A stretch of DNA of 26,893 nt from Teratosphaeria epicoccoides. Taxonomy: Eukaryota; Ascomycota; Dothideomycetes; Mycosphaerellales; Teratosphaeriaceae. Made by a program: the position numbers and the translations under genes. Where the stretch lies: contig JADDMT010000245.1 of the NCBI GenBank assembly GCA_021401465.1, positions 1 to 26,893 of the forward strand. Direction: 5' to 3'. The notes under the pieces are model-generated. The model had not been told where the DNA came from. It searched no databases and saw nothing but the letters and a program-made list of their open reading frames with translations. Positions 17,741 through 26,893 of the stretch are shown one piece after another. Each line of letters begins with the position of its first letter. Position 1 is the first letter of the stretch.

Positions 17741-18100
17741 TAATATAGATGTATATGCTATATGATATGAAAATATCTCGCAGTGTGACAGAGTAATCCG
17801 ACCTTTTAGTAGGTACAAGACAGCGCTGCTTTCTGCTTATCGCAGAGGTAGCGCTAAGGGTGCTTATAACCCCTGACGCTCCTTAATTAGGGAAAGCATG
17901 TCCGAGCCTAACCCTGCAGGGGTACTGTAGGGTCAGCGACGTAGGGGCGTCCTACATCGACAACTAATCCTACTTGGATGACATATAAGCTAACGTATGT
18001 ACGAAGGACCCCCTTGCTATATGTAGCAGGGTCACTGCATACTAAGGGCGGCTATTAGAACCTATGCGGTTCTAATGGCCCCCTAGTATCAACCGTATCA
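17741..18100 (-). repeat. 3' LTR of A (360 bp)
   Basis: In plus orientation TAATATAG ... ACCGTATCA, so on the element's strand TGATACGG ... CTATATTA. The polypurine tract lies at 18101-18114 (CTACCCCTCCTCCT in plus orientation). Confidence 0.9.
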
Positions 18101-18735
18101 CTACCCCTCCTCCTATAAGGATGTCCCTAGCCTTACTAAGTAACGTACGCGGAATATATAGGGTACGGGATATAGCACGCTTATACTACGCAAGGGTAAA
18201 TAGGTAGATAGCCTACGTAACATGTGTCATGCGTATACCTTAACACCTTCGTAGCGAGTGCAGGGCGGAGGCTGCTAACTTAGGCGGGTTTTAATCTGTT
18301 ACATGTTAGGCGGCTTCGTAACACCTTCGCTTTACATGCAGATCAAGATATTAGGAAACTACGAGTACATACTTTAGTCAATCCTTGAAATTATAGGGCG
18401 AGCATGCGCGCCAGCCTTGCCAAGTAGCTTGGCTGTCCCTATTTAGTCGTGACCGTGAAGAACATGTTATAGAACCTTAGGGTAGTAGGAAAGTACGCAG
18501 ACGCTCTACGCGCGCCGCTCGAAACGGCAGGAGCGCGCTCCTAGCGCGGGCCTCGCCACATTTCCATGCTAGTAGGCTAGCACGAGTGCGGTTAGCGCAC
18601 ATGCGTAACAGCCGCGTTATCCGTTATTACATCATTCGGTCCCCTTATAAGTTAACTAAAGGTAGGTACTCTGCGCATGTAGTTCAAGTTACTAGCTTAA
18701 CAGTTGTAGTAGGTAACAGGGGGGCTGTCAGAGGG
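18101..18735. other. Non-coding stretch upstream of the antisense promoter (A)
   Basis: It corresponds to 855-1489 inverted. No coding frame was found. The repeated 10-mer AACACCTTCG occurs twice, and the segment 18495-18545 is GC-rich. It separates the LTR from the antisense TATA box and is the likely control region of the antisense gene. Confidence 0.5.
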
Positions 18736-18742
18736 TATAAAA
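18736..18742 (+). promoter_or_regulatory. TATA box of the antisense gene (A)
   Basis: TATAAAA, 157 bp before the antisense ATG at 18899, matching the box at 848-854 in the left copy. The leader between them includes ATCAATCAATCAATT just before the ATG region. Confidence 0.6.
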
Positions 18743-18898
18743 ACCTCGTCACTTCCTAAACTTTCCTGTTCTAAGACACTAACATTAACCTCCGCTCCTA
18801 CTTCGCTTAGCTTGTGCCTCGCTATATCTGTAGGTCTGTACTAGAGCTCCTTCTTCTTCAATCAATCAATTAAGATCAATTAACCTGTCTTAGCTATA

Positions 18899-20395
18899 AT
18901 GGCTTATATGCTACAGACTAAGTTCGACGCTACTCGCTCTGCCTGCGATTGTCGCTTATGTTGACGATGCCTCGACAACCTTAGTAGCCAAGCTGCACAC
19001 ATCTCTCCTCCGCGTGTTAGTAAGGCGTCCCCTACCCGCGAGGTATGCGTGACTAGTACTAACCGAAGCGTAGCTAAGATCTGCGTCAGTAGGTTTAATA
19101 AGGGTAGTGTCTACTGCAATTATGTCAACTATAATAGCAAGCATCAAAAATGCTAAGACCTCCCTAAAGAGGTGTATAGCGAGTATAACTAGCTCTGCTG
19201 TAACATCGATAACTTCTAGAGTACGCGCGACAAGGGGATTGCTAAAGGTACTCTGACTATAAACAGGCTACAGGCTAAGTACTACGAGGTACTCGCCTAC
19301 CTGCTTGGCGCCCTCTTGTGCTTTACCGCGACTGCTAACTATTCTCACGGCAGTGTTTGCTTCGACTCTCTGCTAACAGGCGAAAACGTTTGTCTAGGTC
19401 TAATCGCAGACTTAGTCTAGAAGATCTTAAAGGTGCTAACTATTAGGGTCGAGACCTTCGCTATAGTACGCTTATAGTGCGGGTACCCTCTAAGTATGAA
19501 TGCTAACTTTCCCCGCTAGGCTAACGTTAGCGTCGAGAAATATCCGACTAGCTATTAGCGTTAGCAACTCGGGGCCCTTACCTCTATTGACGATGACTTT
19601 AAGACGCGGATGATCCGCAAGAAGGTTATCAAGCAATTCACCGCTCCTGCCGCTAAGGCTACGCCCTAGCGCCGTACCGAGAGACAGCCTGCCTCTAAGC
19701 CGGTCCCGAGGACTAAGCCGTAAGTTACTTACTCGAATCCTGTCGCGTGCGTATAGCTAACACATTGTAGCGCCGCCGCCTATGCCGCCTTGACGCTACT
19801 GTCTAAGAAGAAGAAGAGGGCTAGGGCCAAAATTGAGGTCAGCGACAAGGAAGCCAAGCCTTCCCCGCTTGCGACCTGCACTACGTCTGTCAAGACGCTA
19901 AGGCACAAGCCTCTAGGCTAGATCTTTAAGGATAAGGAGGATGACGATGTCTAGGATACCTTCGGTCCTAACGTAATCCCTTCGCGCCGTAGTGTTACCG
20001 CACTAGTTACGCCTAAGGGAGACACTAAGTCTAATGATGTAGTCGACACTCGTGTCAAGAAGCGCAAGATGATCTTAAGGGCCGAGCGTGACAGCCGCAA
20101 GCGCGCTCGAGTCTCTTCGCCTTCTAATGCTAAGGATAAGGTAGTCGTCGCGACTAGGCGTAGTAAGGGTGTCGCTAGTTCTCTAGCTACTATAGGCTCT
20201 GAAGACAAGCTCCCTCGCAACCTACTAAAGAAGAAGATGCCGGCCTCTCTTCGTGGCGTTGCTACCCCTGTTACTCATAGTCGCTTCGGGGTGTTTAGTA
20301 GACCCTATGCAGGTAGGTAGTCCCTAGCGGACCGTAACAAGAAAGACTCTCCTGCTTCAGGTTCAGTTAGGAAGCCCCTAACTAGTAGTCGCTAA
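18899..20395 (+). pseudogene. Full-length antisense gene of family A (498 codons, RIP-degraded)
   Basis: ATG 18899 to TAA 20393-20395 is 499 codons in a single frame, with 15 internal stops (12 TAG, 2 TAA, 1 TGA), all explicable by CA-to-TA or CGA-to-TGA, and no frameshift. Parts: N-terminal cysteine cluster (residues about 20-90, intact in the left copy); a central region with hydrophobic segments (LAYLLGALLC-like) and several Cys; then a long, basic, Ser-rich C-terminal half with nuclear-localisation-like clusters (SKKKKRARAK, VKKRKMILRAERDSRKRARV, LLKKKM). The gene is antisense to gag-pol, lies between pol and the 3' LTR, and ends about 65 bp from the likely pol stop. A nuclear, nucleic-acid-binding protein is inferred. 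It is not a captured pol or gag fragment. Confidence 0.75.
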
Positions 20396-20460
20396 GCATT
20401 AGCTACGAAGCTAATCCGAGCATGTCTCTTGTTCTTCTTAGGTTTATTCTAGGTGTGCCT

Positions 20461-23400
20461 TTAGGCATCAATGATGTATAAGTAGGGCGTTTGCTTCTCG
20501 TTGTCACTTCGCGCGTCATGCGCTACATACACGTGTCAAGAATCCTGCTCTAGAACCCTCATGTTCCTACGAATCGACCTTCTTAAGCCCTACTTACGCC
20601 TCCTCTACTCTTCGAATTCACGAATAGCTTCTAGAGTGTTCTTATAGTCTTCGGCTAGAACCTATTATGTGTACTTAGGTAGGTATCCTTTCTACTTTAC
20701 TAGATAGTACGTTACGCCCTTACGCCGTATACTGTCCTTAATACCCTTGACTTCCTACTCTTCGTTCTCTTCTGCTACTAGCATCGGGTCCGCGGGCTCT
20801 TCGCCCTCGCGCTATACCTATAGTTCGAGTAGAGATACGTAGAAGACATCATGCACATAATACGACAATGGCAATAATAGCCGGTATGCCTACGAGCCTA
20901 TCGCGTCGCGTATCCGGAAGGGTCCGACGAACCTTGGCGTCATCTTCTTGCTTAGAAGTTTCAGCTTAAGATTCTTCGTCAACAGTAACACCTTCGTACT
21001 AACTGCGTACTACATCGGTTTAGCACGGGCGTTATTATGTTTAATCTAAGATTCTAAGGCCTTTTTCTAGTGTTCTATTAGCACTGAATGTACCTCGCGC
21101 ATACGCCGCGCTAATTCCGCGGCAGCTGGCACCCTCTCCTTAGAAGACTCGTCCCGAGGCAGTTCTAGGTGTATTTCCGGATTAAAGCCATAAAGAATCT
21201 GAAATGGCGACATACGCATAGTAGCATGCACGCTGTTATTAACTGCAAATTCTGCCATAGGAATTGCGTCAGCCTAGGCATCCTAGTTCTTAGCGTAGTA
21301 GCACTAAAGGTACTACTTAAGAGTCTAGTTTATACGTTTAGTCTAACCATTAGTCTGTAGATAGAATGCTGTACTTAGGCGGTACTTAACACACGCCTTA
21401 AACACAAATTCTTGCTAGTATTTACTAGTGAAGACAGAACCTCGATCTAATAGGATACTTCGCGGGACACTAAAGCGCTATATAACTTTGTCGCGAAGTA
21501 GCTGCGTAAGCTTGCTGCTTGTGCACCTTTTCGTACATAGGATGAAGACATTCATCTTCGAGTATTAGTCGACTACTATAAGGACAGTATTAACCACATC
21601 GCCTTTCTACTTTGCTAGCGGCAAATCGGTAATGAAATCTATGGTCAAGTCTTGCCATGGTCTCTCTAGTAGTAGGAGCGCCTAAGTATCGCTATAGGGG
21701 CGATAGCGCCGAGATTTGCTAATCTAGCACGTCTAGCAGGATTTGACATAGTCAGAGACATCCTGTTCTAGCGTAGGCTACTAGTATTTGCGTCCGAGAA
21801 GTGCGTTTGTCTTCTCTACGCCAAAATGGCCCGCGAGTTCATTGTCATGATGAATACAGAGGAGCTGCGAACAGAGTGCGCGGTTAGCGGGTACGTAGAG
21901 CCTATTGTCAAAGTACTACAAGTCGCCTGACTTGGTCTAGTACTTTGGACTGCCTGTAGTGTCCTAGAGGGCTATACCCTCATTAATTAACTCTAGTTCT
22001 CGCTCTTGCAATCGCTGAATAAGTCTCGAGACTTCTTTAAAGGGTTCTTTAGACATCGCATGCTTACTACATGTAAGCCGGTTAACTACTACACGGATCA
22101 AGCTAGACATAGTCGCTATAGCTGCTAGATAGGGGGGTTCGTTACTAGCAGAGGCTATGAGGCCCCATTAGACCTGCAGTCGACCTATAAGAGGAGCTAA
22201 CAACAGATCGCCGCCCTAAACTACAAGCTTCGTTTACAGCGTAGGGAGAAGCTGTCAGTTACCCTCTTCCCTAGTGTCGTAGTCTGGTCGTCGCGAAGGA
22301 CCGTTAGCTAGATTCGTCTTTCTAGAATAATGCTAGATAACGAAGTCAAAGCTAGCGAGGAAAGTCGCCTACCTTGCTTGCCGACTACTTAGCTGCTTTA
22401 CGCCTATGAAGCCGCGAAGGTTGTTATAGTTAGTAAGCACCTTAATAGGGTGCGCTACGCCTTCGAGGTAGTGTCGGTACTCCTTGAAGCTGTTAACAAT
22501 AGCCAAAAGTTCTTAGTCGTGAGTCTTATAGTTAAGCTTAGCGCCCTGCATCTTCCGCGACTAGAAGGCAATTAGGTACTATCGCGTACTGCCTTCGTGC
22601 GACTAGAGCTACGATATAATTGCGGCTATTGCGAATTTTGAAGTATTAGTCTCTATCCGGATCTTCGTAGCAGGGTCAAAGTGCCGAAGTATAGGCGTAG
22701 TTTAAAAGCTGCTTTAAGTTTAGAGAAGGCCTTGCTCTAAGCCTCCTCCTAAGGCACTTTCCCTGGCTTTTTTCCTTAAACCGCGCCCTTTGCGAGGGCC
22801 GTGAGGGGAGCCACGATCTTCGAGTAAGATCGTATGAATCTGCAATAGAAGTTAGTAAATCCTAGGAACACCTGCACTTCTCGGAGGGTAGTTAGCTACA
22901 GCTACTCCACGATTGCAGACACCCTTTAGTCATCCATGATGACTCCTTCCGTAGAGACGATATATCCGAGAAACTTAATCCTATCCGTTAGGAATGAGTA
23001 CTTCTTTAGGTTCGCATATAGAGCGAACTTGCGGAGCTATTTAAGCACTATACTTAGATACTAAATATGCTCCTCCTTCGAGTCAGAATAGACTAGTATA
23101 TCGTCTAAATATACTACGTAGCAGGTGTTAACGAGGTCGGCTAGGGCCCGGTTAATATACGCTTAGAACGTTGCTAGTACGTTAGTCAAGCTAAATGGCA
23201 TTACTATATACTTGAAGTGTCCGTACTACATTCGGAATGTAGTCTTCTACTTGTCGCCCTTTCGGATCGGTATCTAGTAGTAGGCGTCCTTCAAGTCGAT
23301 AGACAAGAAGATAGCGGCGCGACTAAGGCGGTCAAGCGTCTCGCTAATAAGTAGTAGGGGGTAGCGGTTCTTCTAGGTTACTACGTTAAGGCCCCTATAG

Positions 23401-24249
23401 TTAACGTATAGGCGGAGCGTGTTATCCTTCTTTAGGACGAACATAACTAGCGCTCTAGCCTCGCTGTCGCTTCGTCGGATCCACGCGTTCCTTTGCGCCT
23501 TGTAGAGATAGTCTCGAAGTGTTTCGAGCTACGATTCCGACATAGGGTACAGAGGTCAATACGGAGGGTTGTAGCCCTCCTTAAGGTTAATCGCATGTTC
23601 CGCGTCTAGGGCCCGGGCATAGGCCGTAGCCTCTACGTCGAAAATATCGGCGTATTCCTCTAACTCAGGCGGAAGGGTAACGTCCTCCTTAACGTTCTGT
23701 ATGTAGACCGCATAAACGCATTAGACCTTCTTCATATCCCTGTAGAAGCTACGTGCGTCACGTATCCGCACTGTAGGAACTTTGCCTATAGAGCTATAGA
23801 ACTAGTTATTAGTAGCTCCATTAACAACGACTCCCTGCTTGTGGCGCTAAGGGCGGCCGAGTAGGAGCTCCTTATCAGGAACGTCTTTAGCGTAGAAGAC
23901 TTCGTTAGTCTCGCGCACTTCTCCTAAGGAGTCCGCGAGTTAGAGGCGCACGTTATACGCGCCTCGAGCCGCTACGCCTTCGCCCTAAAAGGACTTCATA
24001 GTAGGTAGCAGGGCTCCTAGGATCGGCTTCAAACCGAGCCGTACGATTACCCTCTAGGGTATCACGTTAACCTCCGCAAGGTCATCTAACATACAGTCTA
24101 CTAGCTCGAGCGAGCTGTTAACTCGGACCGCACTAGATAGGCGCCAGGCAGGCCACGAGTCTACACTATTAGTAACAGACAGCTTAGATACCCGCGGTAG
24201 CTATTCGGTTGTCTTAGGCTTGTCCTTCTTTCGCCTCCCCTCTAGGGAG
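20461..24249 (-). pseudogene. pol: Pol of A: protease, RT, RNase H, integrase, chromodomain
   Basis: It follows gag in the same frame. The protease region is readable (VNVIPQRVIVRLGLKPI), but the expected D-S-G appears as D-D-L. RT has the catalytic YLDD motif at 23111-23100 (VVYLDDILVYSD) and standard flanking motifs. RNase H starts near 22690 after a one-base deletion (about 22705). Integrase has D at 21639-21637 and D at 21447-21445; the Glu expected 36 codons later (21339-21337) is Lys (AAA) through G-to-A. The segment 21258-21067 (FAVNNSVHATMRMSPFQILY) is open. GPF/Y-type tail and chromodomain (VTYYLVKWKGY) lie at about 20900-20600. The probable stop is TAA at 20463-20461, though it could be a mutated CAA. 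Confidence 0.85.
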
Positions 24250-25499
24250 GTTTCGGACACCTTGCTTACCTTCTTCCTATTACTTCGTTTAGGATAGCGA
24301 GCCGCCTAGTAGTCCCTCGCTCTACAGATGTAGCAGCTACTCGGAGGCTTCTCGCTACTGTCTTTTAGCTTAGAGGGCTTGCTCCTCCAGAATGAACTAC
24401 CGCGTTAGACGTGGCCCCTAGGGCGCTAGTAATAGCGGCCCTTTAGTAGGTCCTTAGGGCTTAGACGCTTATTGTCCTTACCGCCTGATTTTCTATTTCG
24501 CTTCAAGGTGATTTCCATACGTGTCGCAAGGGACATGAGGTCTTGCCGAGTCGTCGGAAGTTCATGAAAAGTCATGATTGTGTTCTGAAGATTGTCATCA
24601 AGTTTGACGAGCAAGTGCCGCACGCGTTGCGTCTTAGTATAGGGTAGCATCTGTCCCTTGAGTGTGGCAAGATAGGTTGCGAAGCTAGAGGTTGTTTGTC
24701 CCTTCCCCTGCTTGGCCTTCTCGTACTCGACAGACATAGTAAGGGCGCGATTCCCTAGATCCTCGACCTAGTCGACATAGAACTAGCGAAAGTCCGCCCA
24801 TGTATACGTTCTGTCATAGACCCGCATAAGGTCATACCGCTTATGCTAATTGTTACGAGGTTCCTTATCCTCTTCGAGCTACATTACACTAAAGGCGACT
24901 CGTTCGCCCTCTGTAGAATATCCGCGTAGGTTAAGCATGAAAACTGCCTTACACGCCTGCAAGAAAGTTCGCGCCTCCTTTAAGGTGTCTCCCTTAAACG
25001 GCTTCGGGTTGCATGCGTTACGACTACCTCCTAGTTAGCCTATTATGGCCCCGAATTTAGGCACTAGGTTCGCAGGCACACGCGGAGAGTCTACGCCTCC
25101 TAGTAAGTTGTCTTCGCGGGTCCCTAGCGTGAAATCTCGCTAGATTTCTTCGTCTGCTAGTTCGTTAGTACCGCTCATGGCGACGTCTTCGTCGTCCTTG
25201 CTGTTGTCGCTGCTAGGAGCGGTGCGGCTCTAGCTCTAGTTCGCAAGGCAGTTCGCGACCTAATCGACAATCATGGCTACAAGGGCTAGGTCGATAGTCG
25301 GGGTAAGTTGCGGTCCCTGTGCGAGGGGTCTATTGCCTAGTCCGCCGCGTAATTAGCCTCTAGCGGAACCGTCACTTAATGCGGTGTCGCTCGTAGCGGG
25401 TACTCCTGCGGGCTAGTTACTTAGGCTAGCTTCGCTGTTACGGGCGCTTAGGATAGCGCTCGCTACGCGTTAGTTGCAAGTTCGTAGTACTCTAGACAT
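24250..25499 (-). pseudogene. gag: Gag of A (same frame as pol)
   Basis: ATG 25499 lies 50 bp after the 5' LTR; the frame is kept to the RT motif, so gag and pol were probably one polyprotein. After a low-complexity N-terminus comes the gag core (NPKPFKGDTLKEARTFLQAC, YTWADFRQF-like), then an unbroken piece at 24737-24426 (MSVEYEKAKQGKG ... TRQDLMSLATRMEITLKRN). A CCHC zinc knuckle lies at 24335-24294 (C-x2-C-x4-H-x4-C), with the His and last Cys both mutated to Tyr. RIP stops are frequent elsewhere. Gag builds the virus-like particle and binds the element RNA. Confidence 0.8.
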
Positions 25500-25548
25500 A
25501 TCGTAGTATTCTCTGCTAGACTGCAAAGCAGGGGGGAGAAAGCAGAAC

Positions 25549-25908
25549 TAATATAGATGTATATGCTATATGATATGAAAATATCTCGTAGTGTGACAGA
25601 GTAATCCGACCTTTTAGTAGGTACAAGACAGCGCTACTTTCTGCTTATCGTAGAGGTAGCGCTAAGGGTGCTTATAACCCCTGACGCTCCTTAATTAGGG
25701 AAAGCATGTCCGAGCCTAACCCCGTAGGGGTACCGTAGGGTCAGCGACGTAGGGGCGTCCTATGTCGACAACTAATCCTACTTAGACGACATACGAGCTA
25801 ACGTATGTACAAAGGACCCCCTTGCTATATGTAGCAGGGTCACTGCATGCCAAGGGCGGCTATTAGAACCCATGCGGTTCTAATGGCCCCCTAGTATTAA
25901 CCGTATCA
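25549..25908 (-). repeat. 5' LTR of A (360 bp)
   Basis: Its ends are identical to those of the 3' LTR. On the minus strand it is followed by a C/T-rich stretch (GTTCTGCTTTCTCCCCCC) before gag, where a primer-binding site is expected; I could not match it to a particular tRNA. Confidence 0.9.
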
Positions 25909-26893
25909 CTGTGCCATGTTCTGCTAATAGAACTGCAGGTCAAGTCGTGCTTCTATTTGTAGTCGGCGTAGATGTTCTACTCATCTGAGTACTACTAGGT
26001 TCGGATTACTAGCTAAGACGTCCGGAATGTCTTCTATAGCTAATCCATATGCCATCTGAAATAGCGAGAGTCCTGTCGACTCTGCTAGCGTACTATTATA
26101 CGCGAGCTATGCTATTAGCAACAACTCTACCTAGTTGTTCTAGTCCCTATTTACATAGGATCGAAGGTACTATTCTAACGTCTGATTTAGGCGTTCTGTC
26201 TGTCTATCCGTCTAAGGGTAGAAGGAAGTACTTAGTCAATGTTTGACCTAGAATTGTCTTATTAGGGCTCTCTAGAAGTTAGAGGTAAACACGGATCCTC
26301 GATCCGTTACTAGGTCCTATAGCATGCTGTGTAGTACTACTACCCATTTAATGAAGACATGCGTAATATCTTTAATCTTGAAGTCTTTGCAGTAAGGGAT
26401 AAACTTCCTAAACTTAGTGAATTAGTCGACTACTACCATGATCCTGTTAAAGAACTCATTAGTAGCGGGTTCTCTCGACTAAGGTAGTTTAACGATAAAA
26501 TCCATGGCGAGCGATTCCTATAGCCGTTAAGGTACCTTAAGTAGTCGTAGTAGCCTATACGGTTTATAATAGTCATGCTTACTTCGTTAGTAAGTCACAC
26601 ATTAACAGATGTAGTCCTTGATTGCCTTGCTTATCCTAGGGAAGTAATATTCTTGTCAGAGAATTTGCTTCATTTTAGACACTCCTAGGTGTCCTGCCTA
26701 AGGTACGTCGTGTTAGAGGCGTAGTAGTTCTAATCGTAAAGACGTTAGCATGTATACTAATCCTTAAAACAGAAGGATTCTGTCTTCGTCTTCCTAATCC
26801 TCCTGTCTATCAATGTCGTCGCGGACAGCGAGTGCAGTTAGGTCATAGATTAGCGCGTTCTTCAGGTCGTCCTGAAATCTACTAGTCTATGTG
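25909..26893 (-). pseudogene. pol: Integrase of B' (N-terminal and catalytic part)
   Basis: In a single frame from the window edge to the A insertion: end of the RNase H/linker, a zinc-binding HHCC region (AGHLGVSKMKQIL ... YYFPRISKAIKDYIC), then the catalytic core. Asp lies at 26502-26500 (AMDFIVKLP), Asp at 26304-26302 (LVTDRGSVFTSNF) and Glu at 26196-26194 (QTERLNQTLE), so D-x65-D-x35-E, typical of Ty3/gypsy integrase. Stops are TAG/TAA/TGA of RIP type. The frame continues across the target duplication into 17735-17322. Confidence 0.85.

Larger units (their letters stand above)
17741..25908 (-). mobile_element. Complete Ty3/gypsy chromovirus, family A (8168 bp)
   Basis: Two 360-bp LTRs in the same orientation flank the element, with a 5-bp target duplication outside them. 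On the minus strand the order is 5' LTR, gag, protease, RT, RNase H, integrase, chromodomain; then, on the opposite strand, an antisense gene; then polypurine tract and 3' LTR. The element is inactive: dozens of RIP stops, a one-base deletion near 22705 and a mutated integrase Glu. The LTRs have nearly the same sequence and length, with differences mainly of RIP type. Confidence 0.9.

Noticed and set aside
1..19590. Large inverted duplication (1-3399 against 16151-19590)
   Set aside because: The A and B parts match in inverted orientation, but the B flanks differ (D on the left, E on the right), the A/B junctions differ by 48 bp and the LTRs differ by a repeat unit. Independent insertions explain this better.
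22700..22712. Programmed ribosomal frameshift between RT and RNase H
   Set aside because: Programmed shifts in this family lie between gag and pol; here gag-RT share a frame and the change needs one missing A in a short A run, so a deletion in a dead copy is simpler.
1..26893. tRNA, rRNA, CRISPR, telomere repeats or bacterial operons
   Set aside because: None was visible; repeated sequence is explained by LTRs, nested elements and short tandem arrays.

Overview
ORGANISM. The window looks like a transposon-rich compartment of a filamentous ascomycete (Pezizomycotina). About 22 of the 27 kb carries a strong repeat-induced point mutation (RIP) signature: TpA excess, and old reading frames broken almost only by TAG/TAA where CAG/CAA (Gln) is expected, plus a few TGA from CGA. 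One island of about 4.3 kb (7.54-11.82 kb) has ordinary composition. No rRNA, tRNA, CRISPR or bacterial signal was seen. LAYOUT. (1) 1-1849: 3' part of a Ty3/gypsy chromovirus, here family A, lying inside (2) 1850-3399: pol 3' end, antisense gene and 3' LTR of a second chromovirus, family B. (3) 3400-5040: gag and short 5' LTR of a third retrotransposon, D, itself inside (4) 5041-5579: a deleted family-A copy, C. (5) 5580-7540: heavily mutated unclassified element F. (6) 7541-11820: unmutated island with one convincing gene, a small six-cysteine secreted protein on the minus strand (8034-8408). (7) 11821-16150: degraded unclassified element E, with two long minus-strand ORFs and one plus-strand ORF. 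(8) 16151-17740 and 25909-26893: a second B copy (B') inserted in E. (9) 17741-25908: a complete 8168-bp family-A element inserted in the integrase-coding part of B', with two 360-bp LTRs and a 5-bp target duplication (CACAG, one side mutated to CATAG). MAIN POINT. Both chromovirus families carry, between pol and the 3' LTR, a gene in antisense to gag-pol. Each antisense protein has an N-terminal cysteine cluster resembling fungal Zn2Cys6 DNA-binding domains, followed by a basic nuclear-signal-like tail (A) or a coiled coil (B). In A the antisense gene has its own TATA box in both copies. Element E has the same tail-to-tail plan with a cysteine-rich plus-coiled-coil protein, and F also has convergent ORFs, one of them cysteine-rich. 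This suggests a recurring antisense regulatory-type gene in fungal retroelements. All copies here are RIP-inactivated. The host-type gene of interest is the secreted protein, in a setting typical of fungal effector genes. Boundaries of LTRs and ORF frames were checked by hand counting; edges given for E and F are approximate.
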